Shown here piece by piece: positions 46,658 through 56,633 of a stretch of 64,000 nt of DNA. The stretch lies in the NCBI RefSeq assembly GCF_000980875.1, contig NZ_LAYO01000107.1:44120-108119 (forward strand), written 5' to 3'. Each line of letters starts with the position of its first letter. Position 1 is the first letter of the stretch. Both the position numbers and the translations under genes were made by a program. The notes beneath the pieces are model-generated. The model had not been told where the DNA came from. It saw only the letters and a program-made list of their open reading frames with translations, and ran no database searches. This stretch comes from Leucobacter sp. Ag1. Its GTDB lineage: Bacteria > Actinomycetota > Actinomycetes > Actinomycetales > Microbacteriaceae.

Positions 46658-48385
46658 TCAGCCGAACATCCCGTTGCTCGCGCCCCAGATCAAGAGCCCG
46701 ACGACGCCGATCAGCAGCACGCCGCCGGCCGACATGAGAACGATCGGCAGCGTCTTGGTTCCGCGCTTGTTCTCGTTGACCACGGCCACCGAGTGGGCGG
46801 AACGGGCGCTGACGGCGCGGGCCGCCGACACCGGAGAGGCGCCGTGCGGGTCGCTCGGTGCCGCCTCGCGGCTGACCTCCTCGGCCGCATCGACGTCGAT
46901 CGAGTCGTGCATCGCCGCGTGGCCGCCGGTCTCGCCCAGCGACTTCGGCAGCTCGATGGACCCGGTGAGGAACAGGTCGCCGGTCGCGCCGAGCGGACCG
47001 GTGAGCTCGCTGGTCTCGGGCATCGAGGGCAGGATCAGCGCCGACGTGTTGGTCGTGCTGGCCGCCCCCTCCTGCGCCACGGCGCGGGAGATGAGGTCCT
47101 CGAAGTCGCCGGATCCCTGCCCCGCCTGGCCCATGCGGGCGCGGTGAACGGCCGGATCGTCGAAGACCGACATGCCGTCGTCGAGCGGGACGATGTCGGG
47201 GAACGAGTAGGCGGTGCGCGCCGACTGCGGCGCCGCGGGCGTCGCCGGAGTCGGCTCGGCGGGACGAGCCTCCGGCTCGGGCTCGGCCTCGGGAGCCGCC
47301 TCGGGCGCGGCCTCCGGCTGCGCGGGTGCCGGTGCGGCAGGGGCCGCAGCGGGCTCGGGCTCGGGCGCGGTGAAAGCCGGGGGCGCGAACGCGGCGGGCA
47401 TGGCCGGAGCGGCGTCCTGCGAGGCGGCCTCGTCCGCAGCCGGAGCGGCTGCCTCTTCGGCGGCGCCGTCCTGCTTCTTCTTCCAGCCGAGCTTGCGCTT
47501 CTTGGGCTTCGCGGGCGCGGCCTGCTCGGCAGCGGGCTCCGCTGCCGGCTCGGCATCGGCCGCCTGAGCGGTCTCCTCGGCGACCTGCGCGGTGGCCTGT
47601 CCGACCATCGCATCGAAATCGAGTCCGGCGGTCTCGGGAGCGCGCTCCTCGGGCCAGCTGCCCGAGGCCTCGGCGATCTCGGCGATCGAGAACGCCTGCG
47701 TCGCCGCCGGATCGACCGGTTCCTGCTCGGCGCGGACCGCTGCTTCGGGAGCCGCGGGCACCCCTGCAGGAGCCTCAGCGGCATCCTCGGGAGCCTCGTC
47801 CGTGTCGGCGGGAGCCTCTTCGGCCGGGTGCGGCTCGACCTCGACGGAATCCATCACGATCGTCGCGGGAGCGGCGGGAGTCGCGTCGGGGGTCTCGGAC
47901 TCGATGATCTCCGCTGCGACGGTCTCGAGCGTCGGCTCGGCCGGCGCCTCGGTCACGGCGATCTCGGTCGGCACCGGAGCAGCGGGCGCAGGGGCGACGT
48001 GCTCCGGCTCGGCCTGCTCCGACGCGACGTGCTCGGGAGCTGTCGACTCGGGGGCGGCGGATTCGGCCTCGGCGGCGGCCTCGGCGGCGGCAGCCTCGGC
48101 CGCAGCAGCGTGCTCGACGGCCGCAGCCTCCATCTCCGCGCGCGCTCGATCGCGCAGTTCACGGATCTCGCGTCGGCTTCGCGGGCGCCCGTCCGGGTCC
48201 GTCGGAGAGATCTCGATCTCGTCCGCGGGGTCGGTGGCGTCGGTCGCCTGCTGCTCGGCCGCGACCGCAGCCGCTTCCGCGGCGGCCGCAGGGGCGTCGA
48301 CGGTCGGCATGGAGCCGGTCTCGCCCAGGGCCTGCAGCCGACGCTCGCGCCGGGTCAGGGCGGGTGTCTCGTCGTGCTCGCTCAT
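46658..48385 (-). CDS. Large Ala/Glu/Pro-rich protein with C-terminal membrane anchor
   Basis: A 575-residue protein of unknown function. Almost the whole length is low complexity, rich in Ala, Glu and Pro. Two basic clusters (LTRRERRLQ near residue 12 and RSRREIRELRDRARAE near 70) begin it, and KPKKRKLGWKKK lies near 285. The last ~25 residues are hydrophobic (VLMSAGGVLLIGVVGLLIWG), so it is probably anchored by its C-terminus with the rest in the cytoplasm. It starts 3 nt after nadD, so it belongs to the nadD operon. It may link the ribosome or nucleic acid to the membrane; I have no direct evidence. Confidence 0.7.
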   Translation of the reverse strand: MSEHDETPALTRRERRLQALGETGSMPTVDAPAAAAEAAAVAAEQQATDATDPADEIEISPTDPDGRPRSRREIRELRDRARAEMEAAAVEHAAAAEAAAAEAAAEAESAAPESTAPEHVASEQAEPEHVAPAPAAPVPTEIAVTEAPAEPTLETVAAEIIESETPDATPAAPATIVMDSVEVEPHPAEEAPADTDEAPEDAAEAPAGVPAAPEAAVRAEQEPVDPAATQAFSIAEIAEASGSWPEERAPETAGLDFDAMVGQATAQVAEETAQAADAEPAAEPAAEQAAPAKPKKRKLGWKKKQDGAAEEAAAPAADEAASQDAAPAMPAAFAPPAFTAPEPEPAAAPAAPAPAQPEAAPEAAPEAEPEPEARPAEPTPATPAAPQSARTAYSFPDIVPLDDGMSVFDDPAVHRARMGQAGQGSGDFEDLISRAVAQEGAASTTNTSALILPSMPETSELTGPLGATGDLFLTGSIELPKSLGETGGHAAMHDSIDVDAAEEVSREAAPSDPHGASPVSAARAVSARSAHSVAVVNENKRGTKTLPIVLMSAGGVLLIGVVGLLIWGASNGMFG

Positions 48386-48388
48386 CGG

Positions 48389-49012
48389 TCAGTCGCTTCC
48401 ATCGGTGTACAGTTCGTGCTTGGCAATGTATTGCACGACTCCGTCGGGCACGAGGTACCACACCGGATAGCCGCGCGCGACTCGACTTCTGCAGTCGGTC
48501 GACGAGATCGCCAGCGCAGGGACTTCTAGCAAGCTTACGTGCTCGCCCGACAAACCGGAAAGCGAGAGCTCGTGACCGGGCCGTGAAACCGCAATGAAGT
48601 GAGCGAGTTCCCAGAGTCGGTCGACGTCCTTCCAGCTCAGGATCTGCTCGACCGCGTCGGCCCCCGAGATGAAGAACAGTTCGGCGTCGGGATAGATCGC
48701 ACGCAGATCGCGGAGCGTATCGACCGTGTAGGTCGGCCCCTCGCGGTCGACATCGACGCGGCTCACGCGGAACCGAGGATTCGACGCCGTAGCGATCACC
48801 GTCATCAGGTAGCGGTGCTCGCTCTCGGTCACCCGGGTCTTCTGCCACGGGCGCCCGGTCGGCACGAACACGACCTCATCGAGGTCGAAGCTCTGCGCGA
48901 CCTCGCTCGCAGCCACCAGGTGGCCGTGGTGAATCGGATCGAACGTGCCGCCCATCACCCCGATGCGGCGGCTTCGGTGCTCCACCGGCTCAGTGATGCT
49001 GGGCATCACCAT
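48389..49012 (-). CDS. nadD: Nicotinate-nucleotide adenylyltransferase
   Basis: A 207-residue enzyme that makes deamido-NAD from nicotinate mononucleotide and [23 protein letters not shown] holds the nucleotide-binding GGTFDPxHxGH motif; [14 protein letters not shown] is the ISSTxIR-like motif; and [14 protein letters not shown] ends the protein as in the family. The start may be ATG 49012 or ATG 49006; the family fold begins near residue 15, so both fit. It overlaps the preceding small gene by about 22 nt. Confidence 0.94.
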   Translation of the reverse strand: MVMPSITEPVEHRSRRIGVMGGTFDPIHHGHLVAASEVAQSFDLDEVVFVPTGRPWQKTRVTESEHRYLMTVIATASNPRFRVSRVDVDREGPTYTVDTLRDLRAIYPDAELFFISGADAVEQILSWKDVDRLWELAHFIAVSRPGHELSLSGLSGEHVSLLEVPALAISSTDCRSRVARGYPVWYLVPDGVVQYIAKHELYTDGSD

Positions 49013-49202
49013 GCTCGCGAGCGTACGCCTCCGCCTTCTCGGCGTGGCGGTTCGCGACGTCGCGGAAGCTGAAGGTCACGATGGCGAGCGCCGTGAAGAT
49101 GCCGAAGACGATGACCCCGAAGAGCGGTGCCGGCATGGGCAGCTCGTTGACAACGTGCGAAGAACCCTCGGCTGCTGCGGCGACCGTGGCGAGAAGTGAC
49201 AT
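48990..49202 (-). CDS. Small single-pass membrane protein
   Basis: A 70-residue hypothetical protein. One membrane segment ([19 protein letters not shown]) is followed by a basic and acidic tail with a His-rich end. ATG 49202 has an AGAGGA site. It is found between proA and nadD and overlaps nadD by about 22 nt, so it is probably a real part of the operon. No function recognised. Confidence 0.7.
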   Translation of the reverse strand: MSLLATVAAAAEGSSHVVNELPMPAPLFGVIVFGIFTALAIVTFSFRDVANRHAEKAEAYAREHGDAQHH

Positions 49203-49261
49203 CTGACGTCCTCTACTGTGCGAGCAAATGGATAGTTGGCAAACAGTCTATCGGTTTCCGC

Positions 49262-50518
49262 TCAGCGGATCTGACCGGACCCGCGGACGAGCCACTTCGT
49301 GCTGGTGAGTTCGGGCAGGCCCATCGGTCCGCGCGCGTGCAGCTTCTGCGTCGAGATCCCGACCTCGGCCCCGAAGCCGAACTCGCCGCCGTCGGTGAAC
49401 CGCGTCGAGGCGTTGACCATCACGGCGGCCGAATCGACCTCCGCGAGGAAGCGCTCCGCGTTCGCGTAGTCCTGCGTGACGATCGACTCCGTGTGCCGGG
49501 TCGAATAGCGCTCGATGTGCGCGAGCGCCTCGTCGAGGGAATCCACGACGCGGACGCCCATGACGAGGGCCAGGTGCTCGGTGCTCCACTCGGCCTCCCC
49601 CGCCGGCAGGATCTCCTCGGAGAATCCGCGTGCCGCCTCGTCCCCGTTCAGCGTGACGCCCGCCGCGATCAGATCGGCGGCGAGGCGCGGCAGGAGGCGT
49701 TCCGCGGCGTCCCGATGCACCAGCAGGGTTTCCGCGGCGTTGCAGACGCTCGGCCGGTGGGTCTTCGCGTTCCGCACGATGGCCGCGGCCATCTCCTCGT
49801 CCGCGCTCGCGTCCACGAACACGTGCACGATCCCCGCACCGGTCTCGATGACCGGCACCGTCGATTCCTGGACCACGGTCGAGATGAGGCCGGCGCTGCC
49901 GCGCGGGATCAGCACGTCGACGTAGCCGCGGGCCCGCATGAGGCGGGATGCGCCCTCGCGCCCGAACTCGTCGATCGTCTGCACGGCGTCGCCGTCGAGT
50001 CCGACGGACGTCACCGCGCGCTGGATCACGTCGACCAGGACCGCGTTGGAGCTCTCCGCAGCGCTGCCGCCGCGGAGCACGACGCCGTTGCCGCTCTTGA
50101 GCGAGAGCGCCGCGATGTCGACGGTCACGTTGGGCCGAGCTTCGTAGATCGCACCGATCACGCCGAAGGGCACGCGGACCTGACTGATCCGGATCCCGTT
50201 CGCCAGCGTGCTGCCCCGCACCACCTGGCCGACCGGGTCGGGCAGGGCGATGACGTCGCGCACCGCTGCAGCGAGGCCCCGCAGGCGGGTCTCGTCGAGC
50301 AGGAGGCGATCCAGCAGACCGGCGTCCAGGCCGTTCTCGCGTCCGCGCTGCAGGTCCTCGGCGTTGGCCGCGACGATGCCCGGGATCGCCTGCTCGATGC
50401 CGACGGCGATCGCCTCCAGCGCTGCGTCCTTCGACGCGGTCGTCGCGGTGGCGAGACGCTTCGCGCCCGAACGCGCGCGCTCGAGTCGGTCGATGAAGGG
50501 GTCGTTCAGCACGCTCAT
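49262..50518 (-). CDS. proA: Gamma-glutamyl phosphate reductase
   Basis: A 418-residue NADPH-dependent enzyme, the second step of proline synthesis: glutamyl-5-phosphate to glutamate semialdehyde. The catalytic Cys is in RPSVCNAAETLLVHRD. The nucleotide-binding part includes VPFGVIGAIYEARPNVTVD, and the C-terminal region includes FTDGGEFGFGAEVGISTQKLHARGP, characteristic of ProA. It lies downstream of proB (51-nt gap) and upstream of the small membrane protein gene. Confidence 0.96.
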   Translation of the reverse strand: MSVLNDPFIDRLERARSGAKRLATATTASKDAALEAIAVGIEQAIPGIVAANAEDLQRGRENGLDAGLLDRLLLDETRLRGLAAAVRDVIALPDPVGQVVRGSTLANGIRISQVRVPFGVIGAIYEARPNVTVDIAALSLKSGNGVVLRGGSAAESSNAVLVDVIQRAVTSVGLDGDAVQTIDEFGREGASRLMRARGYVDVLIPRGSAGLISTVVQESTVPVIETGAGIVHVFVDASADEEMAAAIVRNAKTHRPSVCNAAETLLVHRDAAERLLPRLAADLIAAGVTLNGDEAARGFSEEILPAGEAEWSTEHLALVMGVRVVDSLDEALAHIERYSTRHTESIVTQDYANAERFLAEVDSAAVMVNASTRFTDGGEFGFGAEVGISTQKLHARGPMGLPELTSTKWLVRGSGQIR

Positions 50519-50569
50519 CGGGCCAGACTATCGCGCCTCGACGGGAGACGGGCCGCCGATGCCGTGCCG

Positions 50570-51358
50570 TTACGCGGTCGGTTCGGGCTCGCGCGCGCCG
50601 AACCAGGTCCCGTGATCCGCACCGTCGAGCACGGCGGGCAGCAGCCGCGTCTCGGTCAGCAGCACCTCGGTCCCCGCATCCGCGGCGAGCCGGGCCGCCT
50701 GCACCTTGGTCGCGGCGCCTCCCGTACCCCAGCCCGACTGGGTCTCACCGATCTCGACGCCCTCGAGCCGGTCCCCGTAGGCGACCTCCGCGATGCGGGT
50801 CGCCCCGGCCACCGCGGGCGGGGCGGTGTAGAGCGCGTCCACGTCGGAGAGCAGGACGAGGCGGTCGGCGCCGATGAGGCGCGCCACCAGCGCGGCCAGT
50901 CGGTCGTTGTCGCCGAAGCGGATCTCGTGCGTCGCCACGGTGTCGTTCTCGTTGATGATCGGGAGGATCCCGAGCTGCAGCAGGCGCTCGAGCGCCCGCT
51001 TGGCGTTGCCGCGGTGGGTCGGGTTGTCGAGGTCGTGCGCGGTGAGCAGCACCTGTCCGGCGACGATCTCGTGCGTCGTGAGCGCCCGCTGGTAGCGGTT
51101 CACCAGGATGTTCTGCCCGACCGCGGCGGCGGCCTGCTGGGTCGCGAGATCGTCGGGACGCTCCTCCAGTTTGAGGAACGGCACACCGGTCGCGATCGCA
51201 CCGCTGGAGACGAGGATCACCTCGGCGCCCGCGGCGTGCAGCCGGGCCAGCGAGTCGACCAGGTGCGGGATCTGGGCGGCGTTGTCGCCGCTGACCGAGG
51301 AGGAGCCGACCTTGACGACGACGCGCCGCCCGGTCAGCAGCCACTCGGCGCGGCTCAT
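50570..51358 (-). CDS. proB: Glutamate 5-kinase, short form
   Basis: A 262-residue kinase, the first step of proline synthesis. [11 protein letters not shown] and [17 protein letters not shown] are the amino-acid kinase signature; [24 protein letters not shown] is the substrate site and [16 protein letters not shown] the ATP-binding end. It lacks the C-terminal PUA domain of ~100 residues found in E. coli ProB. ATG 51358 overlaps the obg stop (ATGA). Confidence 0.95.
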   Translation of the reverse strand: MSRAEWLLTGRRVVVKVGSSSVSGDNAAQIPHLVDSLARLHAAGAEVILVSSGAIATGVPFLKLEERPDDLATQQAAAAVGQNILVNRYQRALTTHEIVAGQVLLTAHDLDNPTHRGNAKRALERLLQLGILPIINENDTVATHEIRFGDNDRLAALVARLIGADRLVLLSDVDALYTAPPAVAGATRIAEVAYGDRLEGVEIGETQSGWGTGGAATKVQAARLAADAGTEVLLTETRLLPAVLDGADHGTWFGAREPEPTA

Positions 51359-52860
51359 GCCTCGTCGCTCCACATGCCGGCCTTGCGCTCGCGCTCGAGT
51401 TCCGCGCGGGCCTCGGCCTTGGCATCCATGAGCGTGTGGTATTCCTCACGACGCTCGTTGTTGGTGCGGCGCTTGTTCTGCTCCACGCGCAGATCGGTGC
51501 CGCGGGCACCCATCTGCACCTCGGCCGCGCTCGTGAGCGTGGGCTCCCAGTCGAAGATCACGCCGGAGCCCGGGCCGATCACCACGGTCGATCCGGCGAC
51601 CGCGCCGGCCTTGACCAGCCCGTCTTCGATGCCGAGCTTGTTGAGGCGATCCGCCAGGTAGCCGACGGCCTCGTCGTTCGTGAAGTCGGTCTGCGCGACC
51701 CAGCGCTCGGGCTTCGTACCCAGGATGCGGTAGAGCGTGCCGTAGCTGCCGCCCTCGGCGCGCACGGTGAAGCCGCCCTCGTTGACGGGCTTCGGCTGCA
51801 GCACGATCCGAGGCTGATCGATCTCGTCCTGCAGCGCCTCGGCGCGAGCGGTCTCGACCAGCTCGGCCATGGCGAACGAGAGCTCGCGCAGACCGGCGTG
51901 CGACGCGGCCGAGATCTCGAACACGCGGTAGCCCATGGCCTCCAGCTCGGGACGCACGAACTCGGCGAGCTCGCGGGCCTCGGGCACGTCGACCTTGTTG
52001 AGCGCGATCAGCTGCGGACGGTCCAGCAGCGGCACCTGGCCCTCGGGGACCGGGTAGGCGGCGAGCTCGGCCTTGATCACCTCGAGGTCGGAGAGCGGAT
52101 CGCGGCCCGGCTCGAGCGTCGCGCAGTCGAGCACGTGCAGCAGGGCGCTGCAGCGCTCGACATGGCGGAGGAAGTCGAGGCCGAGGCCCTTGCCCTCGCT
52201 CGCGCCCTCGATGAGGCCGGGGACGTCCGCGACGGTGAAGCGGTGATCCCCCACCTGCACGACGCCGAGGTTGGGGTGCAGCGTGGTGAACGGATAGTCC
52301 GCGATCTTCGGCTTCGCCGCGCTGAGCGCCGCGATCAGGCTCGACTTGCCCGCGGAGGGGTAGCCGACGAGGGCGACGTCCGCGATGGTCTTGAGCTCGA
52401 GGGTGATGCTGCCGGCCCACCCTTCGGTGCCGAGCAGCGCGAAGCCGGGAGCCTTGCGCTTGGTGCTGGCGAGCGAGTGGTTGCCGAGGCCGCCGATGCC
52501 GCCGTGGGCGACGACGTAGCGAGTGCCGGGCTCGGTGAGGTCGATGAGGGTCTCCCCTGCGTCGTCCTTCACGACGGTGCCGATCGGGACCGAGAGGGTC
52601 ATCTCGGCGCCGTTGGTGCCCGCGCGGTAGTCGCCGGCGCCGTAGCCGCCGTTCTCGGCGCTGCGGTGGGGCCGGCGATGGTAGTCGAGCAGCGTGGTGA
52701 CCTGGGGGTCCGCCAGCAGTACGATGTCGCCGCCGTGCCCGCCGTTGCCGCCGTCGGGGCCCGCCAGGGGCTTGAACTTCTCCCGTCGGATCGATACGCA
52801 GCCGTTGCCGCCCCGCCCGGCCTGCAGGTGCACCTGCACCCGGTCAACAAACGTCACCAT
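51355..52860 (-). CDS. obgE: GTPase Obg (ribosome assembly, CgtA)
   Basis: A 501-residue GTPase for 50S assembly. The N-terminal glycine-rich Obg domain (about 1-158) starts [19 protein letters not shown]. The G domain has the P-loop [11 protein letters not shown], switch [12 protein letters not shown] and ALNKVD. The OCT domain follows ([23 protein letters not shown]), and then a charged tail of about 70 residues. ATG 52860 has GAGGAA upstream. Placed between rpmA and proB as in most Actinobacteria. Confidence 0.96.
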   Translation of the reverse strand: MVTFVDRVQVHLQAGRGGNGCVSIRREKFKPLAGPDGGNGGHGGDIVLLADPQVTTLLDYHRRPHRSAENGGYGAGDYRAGTNGAEMTLSVPIGTVVKDDAGETLIDLTEPGTRYVVAHGGIGGLGNHSLASTKRKAPGFALLGTEGWAGSITLELKTIADVALVGYPSAGKSSLIAALSAAKPKIADYPFTTLHPNLGVVQVGDHRFTVADVPGLIEGASEGKGLGLDFLRHVERCSALLHVLDCATLEPGRDPLSDLEVIKAELAAYPVPEGQVPLLDRPQLIALNKVDVPEARELAEFVRPELEAMGYRVFEISAASHAGLRELSFAMAELVETARAEALQDEIDQPRIVLQPKPVNEGGFTVRAEGGSYGTLYRILGTKPERWVAQTDFTNDEAVGYLADRLNKLGIEDGLVKAGAVAGSTVVIGPGSGVIFDWEPTLTSAAEVQMGARGTDLRVEQNKRRTNNERREEYHTLMDAKAEARAELERERKAGMWSDEA

Positions 52861-52945
52861 GCTGCGTTCCTCACGTCAGATTCAAAAGCCCGAAAATACG
52901 GCAAAGGGCGAGCCGAAGCCCGCCCTTGCCAAGTGCTGCCGAGTG

Positions 52946-53203
52946 TTAGGCGGCTGCGGTCACGATGTTGACGACCTTGCGGCCGCCCTTCGCGCCGAAC
53001 TCCACCGCGCCTGCGGCGAGAGCGAAGAGGGTGTCGTCGCCACCGCGGCCGACGTTGGCGCCCGGGTGGAAGTGGGTGCCGCGCTGACGCACGATGATCT
53101 CGCCGGCGTTCACCTGCTGACCGCCGAAGCGCTTCACGCCAAGACGCTGTGCGTTCGAGTCGCGACCGTTACGGGTCGAGCTCGCGCCCTTCTTATGTGC
53201 CAT
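52946..53203 (-). CDS. rpmA: 50S ribosomal protein L27
   Basis: An 85-residue L27. The start [19 protein letters not shown] is the mature-type N-terminus reaching the peptidyl-transferase centre, without the Firmicute-type cleavable extension. [19 protein letters not shown] is the family signature. An AGGAGAC site precedes ATG 53203. It lies 35 nt after rplU. Confidence 0.98.
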   Translation of the reverse strand: MAHKKGASSTRNGRDSNAQRLGVKRFGGQQVNAGEIIVRQRGTHFHPGANVGRGGDDTLFALAAGAVEFGAKGGRKVVNIVTAAA

Positions 53204-53238
53204 GAGTCTCTAGTCTCCTTGTTTCGGGAAGCCGGGGG

Positions 53239-53547
53239 CTACTTGATGCCCGTGACCTTGATGCGGGTGAGATCCTGGCGGTGACCCTGACGCGACTTGT
53301 AGCCGGTCTTGTTCTTGTACCGCTGGATCACGATCTTGGGGCCGCGGAGGTCCTCGAGGACCTCTGCAGTCACCTTGACCTTGGCGAGCTTGGCGGCGTC
53401 GGTGGTCACCTGGTCGCCGTCGACGAGCAGCACGGCGGGCAGCTCGATCTTGTCCTTGGCGTCAGCCGAAAGACGGTTCACCGTGATGATCGAGCCAACC
53501 TCGACCTTCTCCTGCCGTCCGCTGGTGCGCACTACTGCGTAAACCAC
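53239..53547 (-). CDS. rplU: 50S ribosomal protein L21
   Basis: A 102-residue L21. [21 protein letters not shown] is the N-terminal signature, and [20 protein letters not shown] the C-terminal RNA-binding basic end. The GTG start lies behind an AAAGGG stretch. First gene of the rplU-rpmA-obg cluster. Confidence 0.98.
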   Translation of the reverse strand: MVYAVVRTSGRQEKVEVGSIITVNRLSADAKDKIELPAVLLVDGDQVTTDAAKLAKVKVTAEVLEDLRGPKIVIQRYKNKTGYKSRQGHRQDLTRIKVTGIK

Positions 53548-53673
53548 TTGTCACCCTTTTCCTGAGGATCGTCTTACGTATCCGAACCGCGACGCTGAAA
53601 TCGCCGTTCGTGGTCTGCGGGGCGAACGTTCTCGCTGCTCCGCACTGTGGAACCGCGCCCTGTTCACCGGATC

Positions 53674-53692
53674 GCCACTCAAAAAGAGTGGC
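53674..53692 (-). promoter_or_regulatory. Hairpin in the rne-rplU gap, possible rplU leader
   Basis: A 7-bp stem with a TTTTT loop on the minus strand (53674-53680 with 53686-53692) lies 58 nt past the rne stop and 127 nt before rplU. It may be a weak terminator of rne or part of an L21 autoregulatory leader. There is no clear U-tract after it. Confidence 0.35.
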
Positions 53693-53749
53693 ACCAGCGA
53701 TCAAGCATATCTCCCGATCGCCGACCGGTCAAATGCCTGGCGTGTCCCG

Positions 53750-56386
53750 CTACTCCGTGTCGCGACCGGACACGGTCGCGTCGAGCGCCTCGGCGAGCGC
53801 GGCCTGCGCTGCGCGCACCGACTCGTCGCTGCGCGTCTCGGTCTCGCGCCCCTCGGCGGCACGCCCCGAGGCGACCGACACGCGGCGCCCGCGGGACCGG
53901 CCGCGCCCTGCAGCGGGCGCGTCGGGCAGCGCTTCGAGCACCGAGTCGAGCAGACCGCCCGCGGGAGCGGCTGCGGGTGCGGCGGCGGGCTCGGTCTGCG
54001 CGTTCTCCCAGGCGGAGCGTGCGCCGCGCTGCGCGCGGTTCCGCTGCCCGGACTCGCGCTTCGGCGACTCGGCGGCCGAAGCCGCAGCTTCGGCACGAGG
54101 AGCCTCGTCCTCGTGCTTTGCGGAGCCGGGGATCGTCGAGGCCGCGACCTGGGCGAGCATGTTCTTCGCCCCGTCGCTGATCGCGTGGGTCTGCGAGGCC
54201 GCGTGGGGCTGCTGCTGCCCGCCGTTCTGCCCGCCGTTGCCGTTCGAGTGGTTCGATCCGTTCGAGTGGTTCGAACCGTTGCCGTTCTGGCCGCCGCCCT
54301 GTCCGCCGTTCGACTTCCGCTTGCCACGCGACGGCGCCGAATCGACGCTGCGGTGCTTGGCGACCGGCTCGTGATGCACGATCACGCCACGACCCGCGCA
54401 GACCTCGCAGGGCTCGCTGAACGACTCGAGCAGACCGAGCCCCAGCTTCTTGCGCGTCATCTGCACGAGGCCGAGCGAGGTCACCTCGGCGACCTGGTGC
54501 TTCGTGCGATCGCGGCTCAGGCACTCCACCAGGCGGCGCAGCACGAGGTCGCGGTTGGACTCGAGCACCATGTCGATGAAGTCGACGACGATGATCCCGC
54601 CGATGTCGCGGAGCCGGAGCTGCCGGACGATCTCCTCCGCGGCCTCCAGGTTGTTCTTGGTGACCGTCTCTTCGAGGTTGCCGCCGGAACCGACGAACTT
54701 GCCCGTGTTGACGTCGACGACCGTCATCGCCTCGGTGCGGTCGATCACGAGGGATCCGCCCGAGGGCAGCCAGACCTTGCGGTCGAGCGCCTTCACGATC
54801 TGCTCGGAGATGCGGTACTCGTCGAAGACGTCCCGCTCCCCCTCGAAGCGCTCCACCCGCTGCAGCAGATCGGGGGCGACCTGCTCGAGGTAGTTCGAGA
54901 TGGTGCTGAACGTGTCGGCGCCCGAGATCACGAGACGGTGGAAGTCCTCGTTGAAGACGTCCCTGATGATCTTGATGAGCATGTCGGGTTCGGAGTGCAG
55001 CAGGACCGGGGCCCCGCCCTTCTCGACGCGCTTCTGGATCGACTCCCACTGGCGGGTCAGGCGCTGCACGTCGTGCGTGAGCTGATCCTCGCTGGCGCCC
55101 TCCGCGGCCGTGCGCACGATCACGCCGGCACCGGACGGCAGCACGGCCTTCAGGATCTTCTTCAGGCGGGCGCGCTCGGTGTCGGGCAGCTTGCGCGAGA
55201 TACCGTTCATCGCGCCGCCGGGCACGTACACGAGGAAGCGGCCCGGGAGCGAGATCTGGCTCGTGAGGCGAGCACCCTTGTGGCCCACCGGATCCTTGGT
55301 GACCTGCACCAGGATCTGGTCGCCCGGCTTGAGCGCGTTCTCGATGCGGCGCGCGGTGTTGCTGCCCTCGAACTCCGACCAGTCGACCTCGCCCGAGTAG
55401 AGCACGGCGTTGCGGCCGCGCCCGATGTCGACGAACGCTGCTTCCATGCTCGGCAGCACGTTCTGCACGCGTCCCAGGTAGACGTTGCCGATCAGCGAGC
55501 TCTCGCTGGAACGGGCGACGTAGTGCTCGACGAGGACCTTGTCCTCGAGGACGCCGATCTGGATGCGGTCGGCGGTCGTGCGCACGACCATCTCGCGATC
55601 CACCGCCTCACGGCGGGCGAGGAACTCAGACTCGGTGATGACCATGCGCCGGCGGCGGCCCGCGTCACGGCCGTCGCGACGGCGCTGCTTCTTCGCCTCC
55701 AGGCGGGTGGATCCCTTGATCTTCTGCGGCTCGGTGATCACCGGGGCCTGGCGCGGCTGGCGTCGAGGCTGCGGCTCCTCCTCGGGAGGGAGCTCCTGAC
55801 CGCCGGTGCGGCGACGGCTGCGACGACGAGCGGATCCTGCCTCGCGGTCCTCGGCGTCGTCGCGCGAGAACTGCTGGTCGAGCAGATCGTCGAGCTGGCG
55901 CAGCTCGGTCCCGCCGCGGCGGGGACGGGGCGCCACCGGGGGTACGTCGGGCGCCAGGAAGATGAGGCGCGTCGTGGCGCGGAAGCGCTCCTCCGGCGTC
56001 ATGTCCGCGAGCGGCAGCACGAGCTCGGGGTGGGTCTTGGTGGGCGCAGCCTCGGGCTCGGGCGCGGCCTCGGTGGGCTCTGCGCCTGCGGGGGTGGCGT
56101 CCGCCTCGAGAGTGGCTTCCACTGCGGGAGCGGGGTCCGCCTCGGGGGCGGTGTCCGCCGCCTCGCCTGCGGGCGCGTCGGACGGCTCCGCGGCGGGGTC
56201 GCTCTCGGGCACCGCCTCAGCTGCCGCAGACTCGGCCGTGGCCGCGTCAACCGGGGCCTCCTCGAACTGCGCGTCGAGAACCGCCTCGACCGCGTCGAGG
56301 ATCGTCTCGGGCGCGTCGCTGCTCGTCGGCTCCGCGGTGACGGGTTCGACGTTCTGTGAAGTTTCGTTGTCGGGCTGATTCACCAT
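53750..56386 (-). CDS. rne: RNase E/G with long acidic N-terminal extension
   Basis: An 878-residue endoribonuclease for mRNA decay and rRNA processing. The first ~250 residues are Ala/Glu/Pro-rich and acidic, then Arg-rich (RRRSRRRTGG, KKQRRRDGRDAGRRRRM). The S1 RNA-binding domain lies around 285-370. The catalytic Asp residues are in VVDVNTGKFVG (near 556) and VVDFIDMVLESN (near 600). The Zn-link cysteines are in CEVCAGRG (near 658). After that comes a Gly/Asn/Ser/His-rich linker with repeats (NGSNHSNG) and a basic C-terminal tail. ATG 56386 has AGAGGAG upstream; GTG 56383 is an alternative. Confidence 0.95.
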   Translation of the reverse strand: MVNQPDNETSQNVEPVTAEPTSSDAPETILDAVEAVLDAQFEEAPVDAATAESAAAEAVPESDPAAEPSDAPAGEAADTAPEADPAPAVEATLEADATPAGAEPTEAAPEPEAAPTKTHPELVLPLADMTPEERFRATTRLIFLAPDVPPVAPRPRRGGTELRQLDDLLDQQFSRDDAEDREAGSARRRSRRRTGGQELPPEEEPQPRRQPRQAPVITEPQKIKGSTRLEAKKQRRRDGRDAGRRRRMVITESEFLARREAVDREMVVRTTADRIQIGVLEDKVLVEHYVARSSESSLIGNVYLGRVQNVLPSMEAAFVDIGRGRNAVLYSGEVDWSEFEGSNTARRIENALKPGDQILVQVTKDPVGHKGARLTSQISLPGRFLVYVPGGAMNGISRKLPDTERARLKKILKAVLPSGAGVIVRTAAEGASEDQLTHDVQRLTRQWESIQKRVEKGGAPVLLHSEPDMLIKIIRDVFNEDFHRLVISGADTFSTISNYLEQVAPDLLQRVERFEGERDVFDEYRISEQIVKALDRKVWLPSGGSLVIDRTEAMTVVDVNTGKFVGSGGNLEETVTKNNLEAAEEIVRQLRLRDIGGIIVVDFIDMVLESNRDLVLRRLVECLSRDRTKHQVAEVTSLGLVQMTRKKLGLGLLESFSEPCEVCAGRGVIVHHEPVAKHRSVDSAPSRGKRKSNGGQGGGQNGNGSNHSNGSNHSNGNGGQNGGQQQPHAASQTHAISDGAKNMLAQVAASTIPGSAKHEDEAPRAEAAASAAESPKRESGQRNRAQRGARSAWENAQTEPAAAPAAAPAGGLLDSVLEALPDAPAAGRGRSRGRRVSVASGRAAEGRETETRSDESVRAAQAALAEALDATVSGRDTE

Positions 56387-56578
56387 CTCTGGTGTACTCC
56401 TCTGGCCCGGAGGATACTCGCCCCTCCGGGAATCTCCTCGGTGCGGCGGCTCACCGCCGCAAATCCTGTTCTCCGCGGGGCGTTCGCTCCGCGCTCGGTC
56501 AGTGCATCGACCGGTGACCGCCGCAGGGCGGCCAAAAGACTGTGCGCATCTCGCCTGTTCGGCGCCGATACGGTGTCC

Positions 56579-56584
56579 ATTATG
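56579..56584 (-). promoter_or_regulatory. Candidate -10 element for rne
   Basis: CATAAT on the minus strand would give a 5' leader of about 185 nt. Long leaders are the rule in autoregulated rne genes. No clear -35 box; low confidence. Confidence 0.3.
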
Positions 56585-56620
56585 GCACGTCAGCTGAATA
56601 CGCACCGCAGAAATGGTCAC

Positions 56621-56626
56621 TAGGAT
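56621..56626 (+). promoter_or_regulatory. Candidate -10 element for VKOR (leaderless)
   Basis: TAGGAT ends 7 nt before the ATG at 56634, so transcription could start at or next to the start codon. The same bases contain AGGA, so a ribosome-site reading is equally possible. Confidence 0.35.
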
Positions 56627-56633
56627 TCGAATT

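Noticed and set aside
46658..48385. The Ala/Glu/Pro-rich protein considered as a frame artefact.
   Set aside because: Kept as real: it starts 3 nt after nadD, has a clean tail anchor and no competing frame with a domain.
54236..54290. 18-bp repeats in rne considered as a mobile or regulatory repeat.
   Set aside because: They are in frame and encode the Ser/Asn/His/Gly linker, so they are coding microrepeats.
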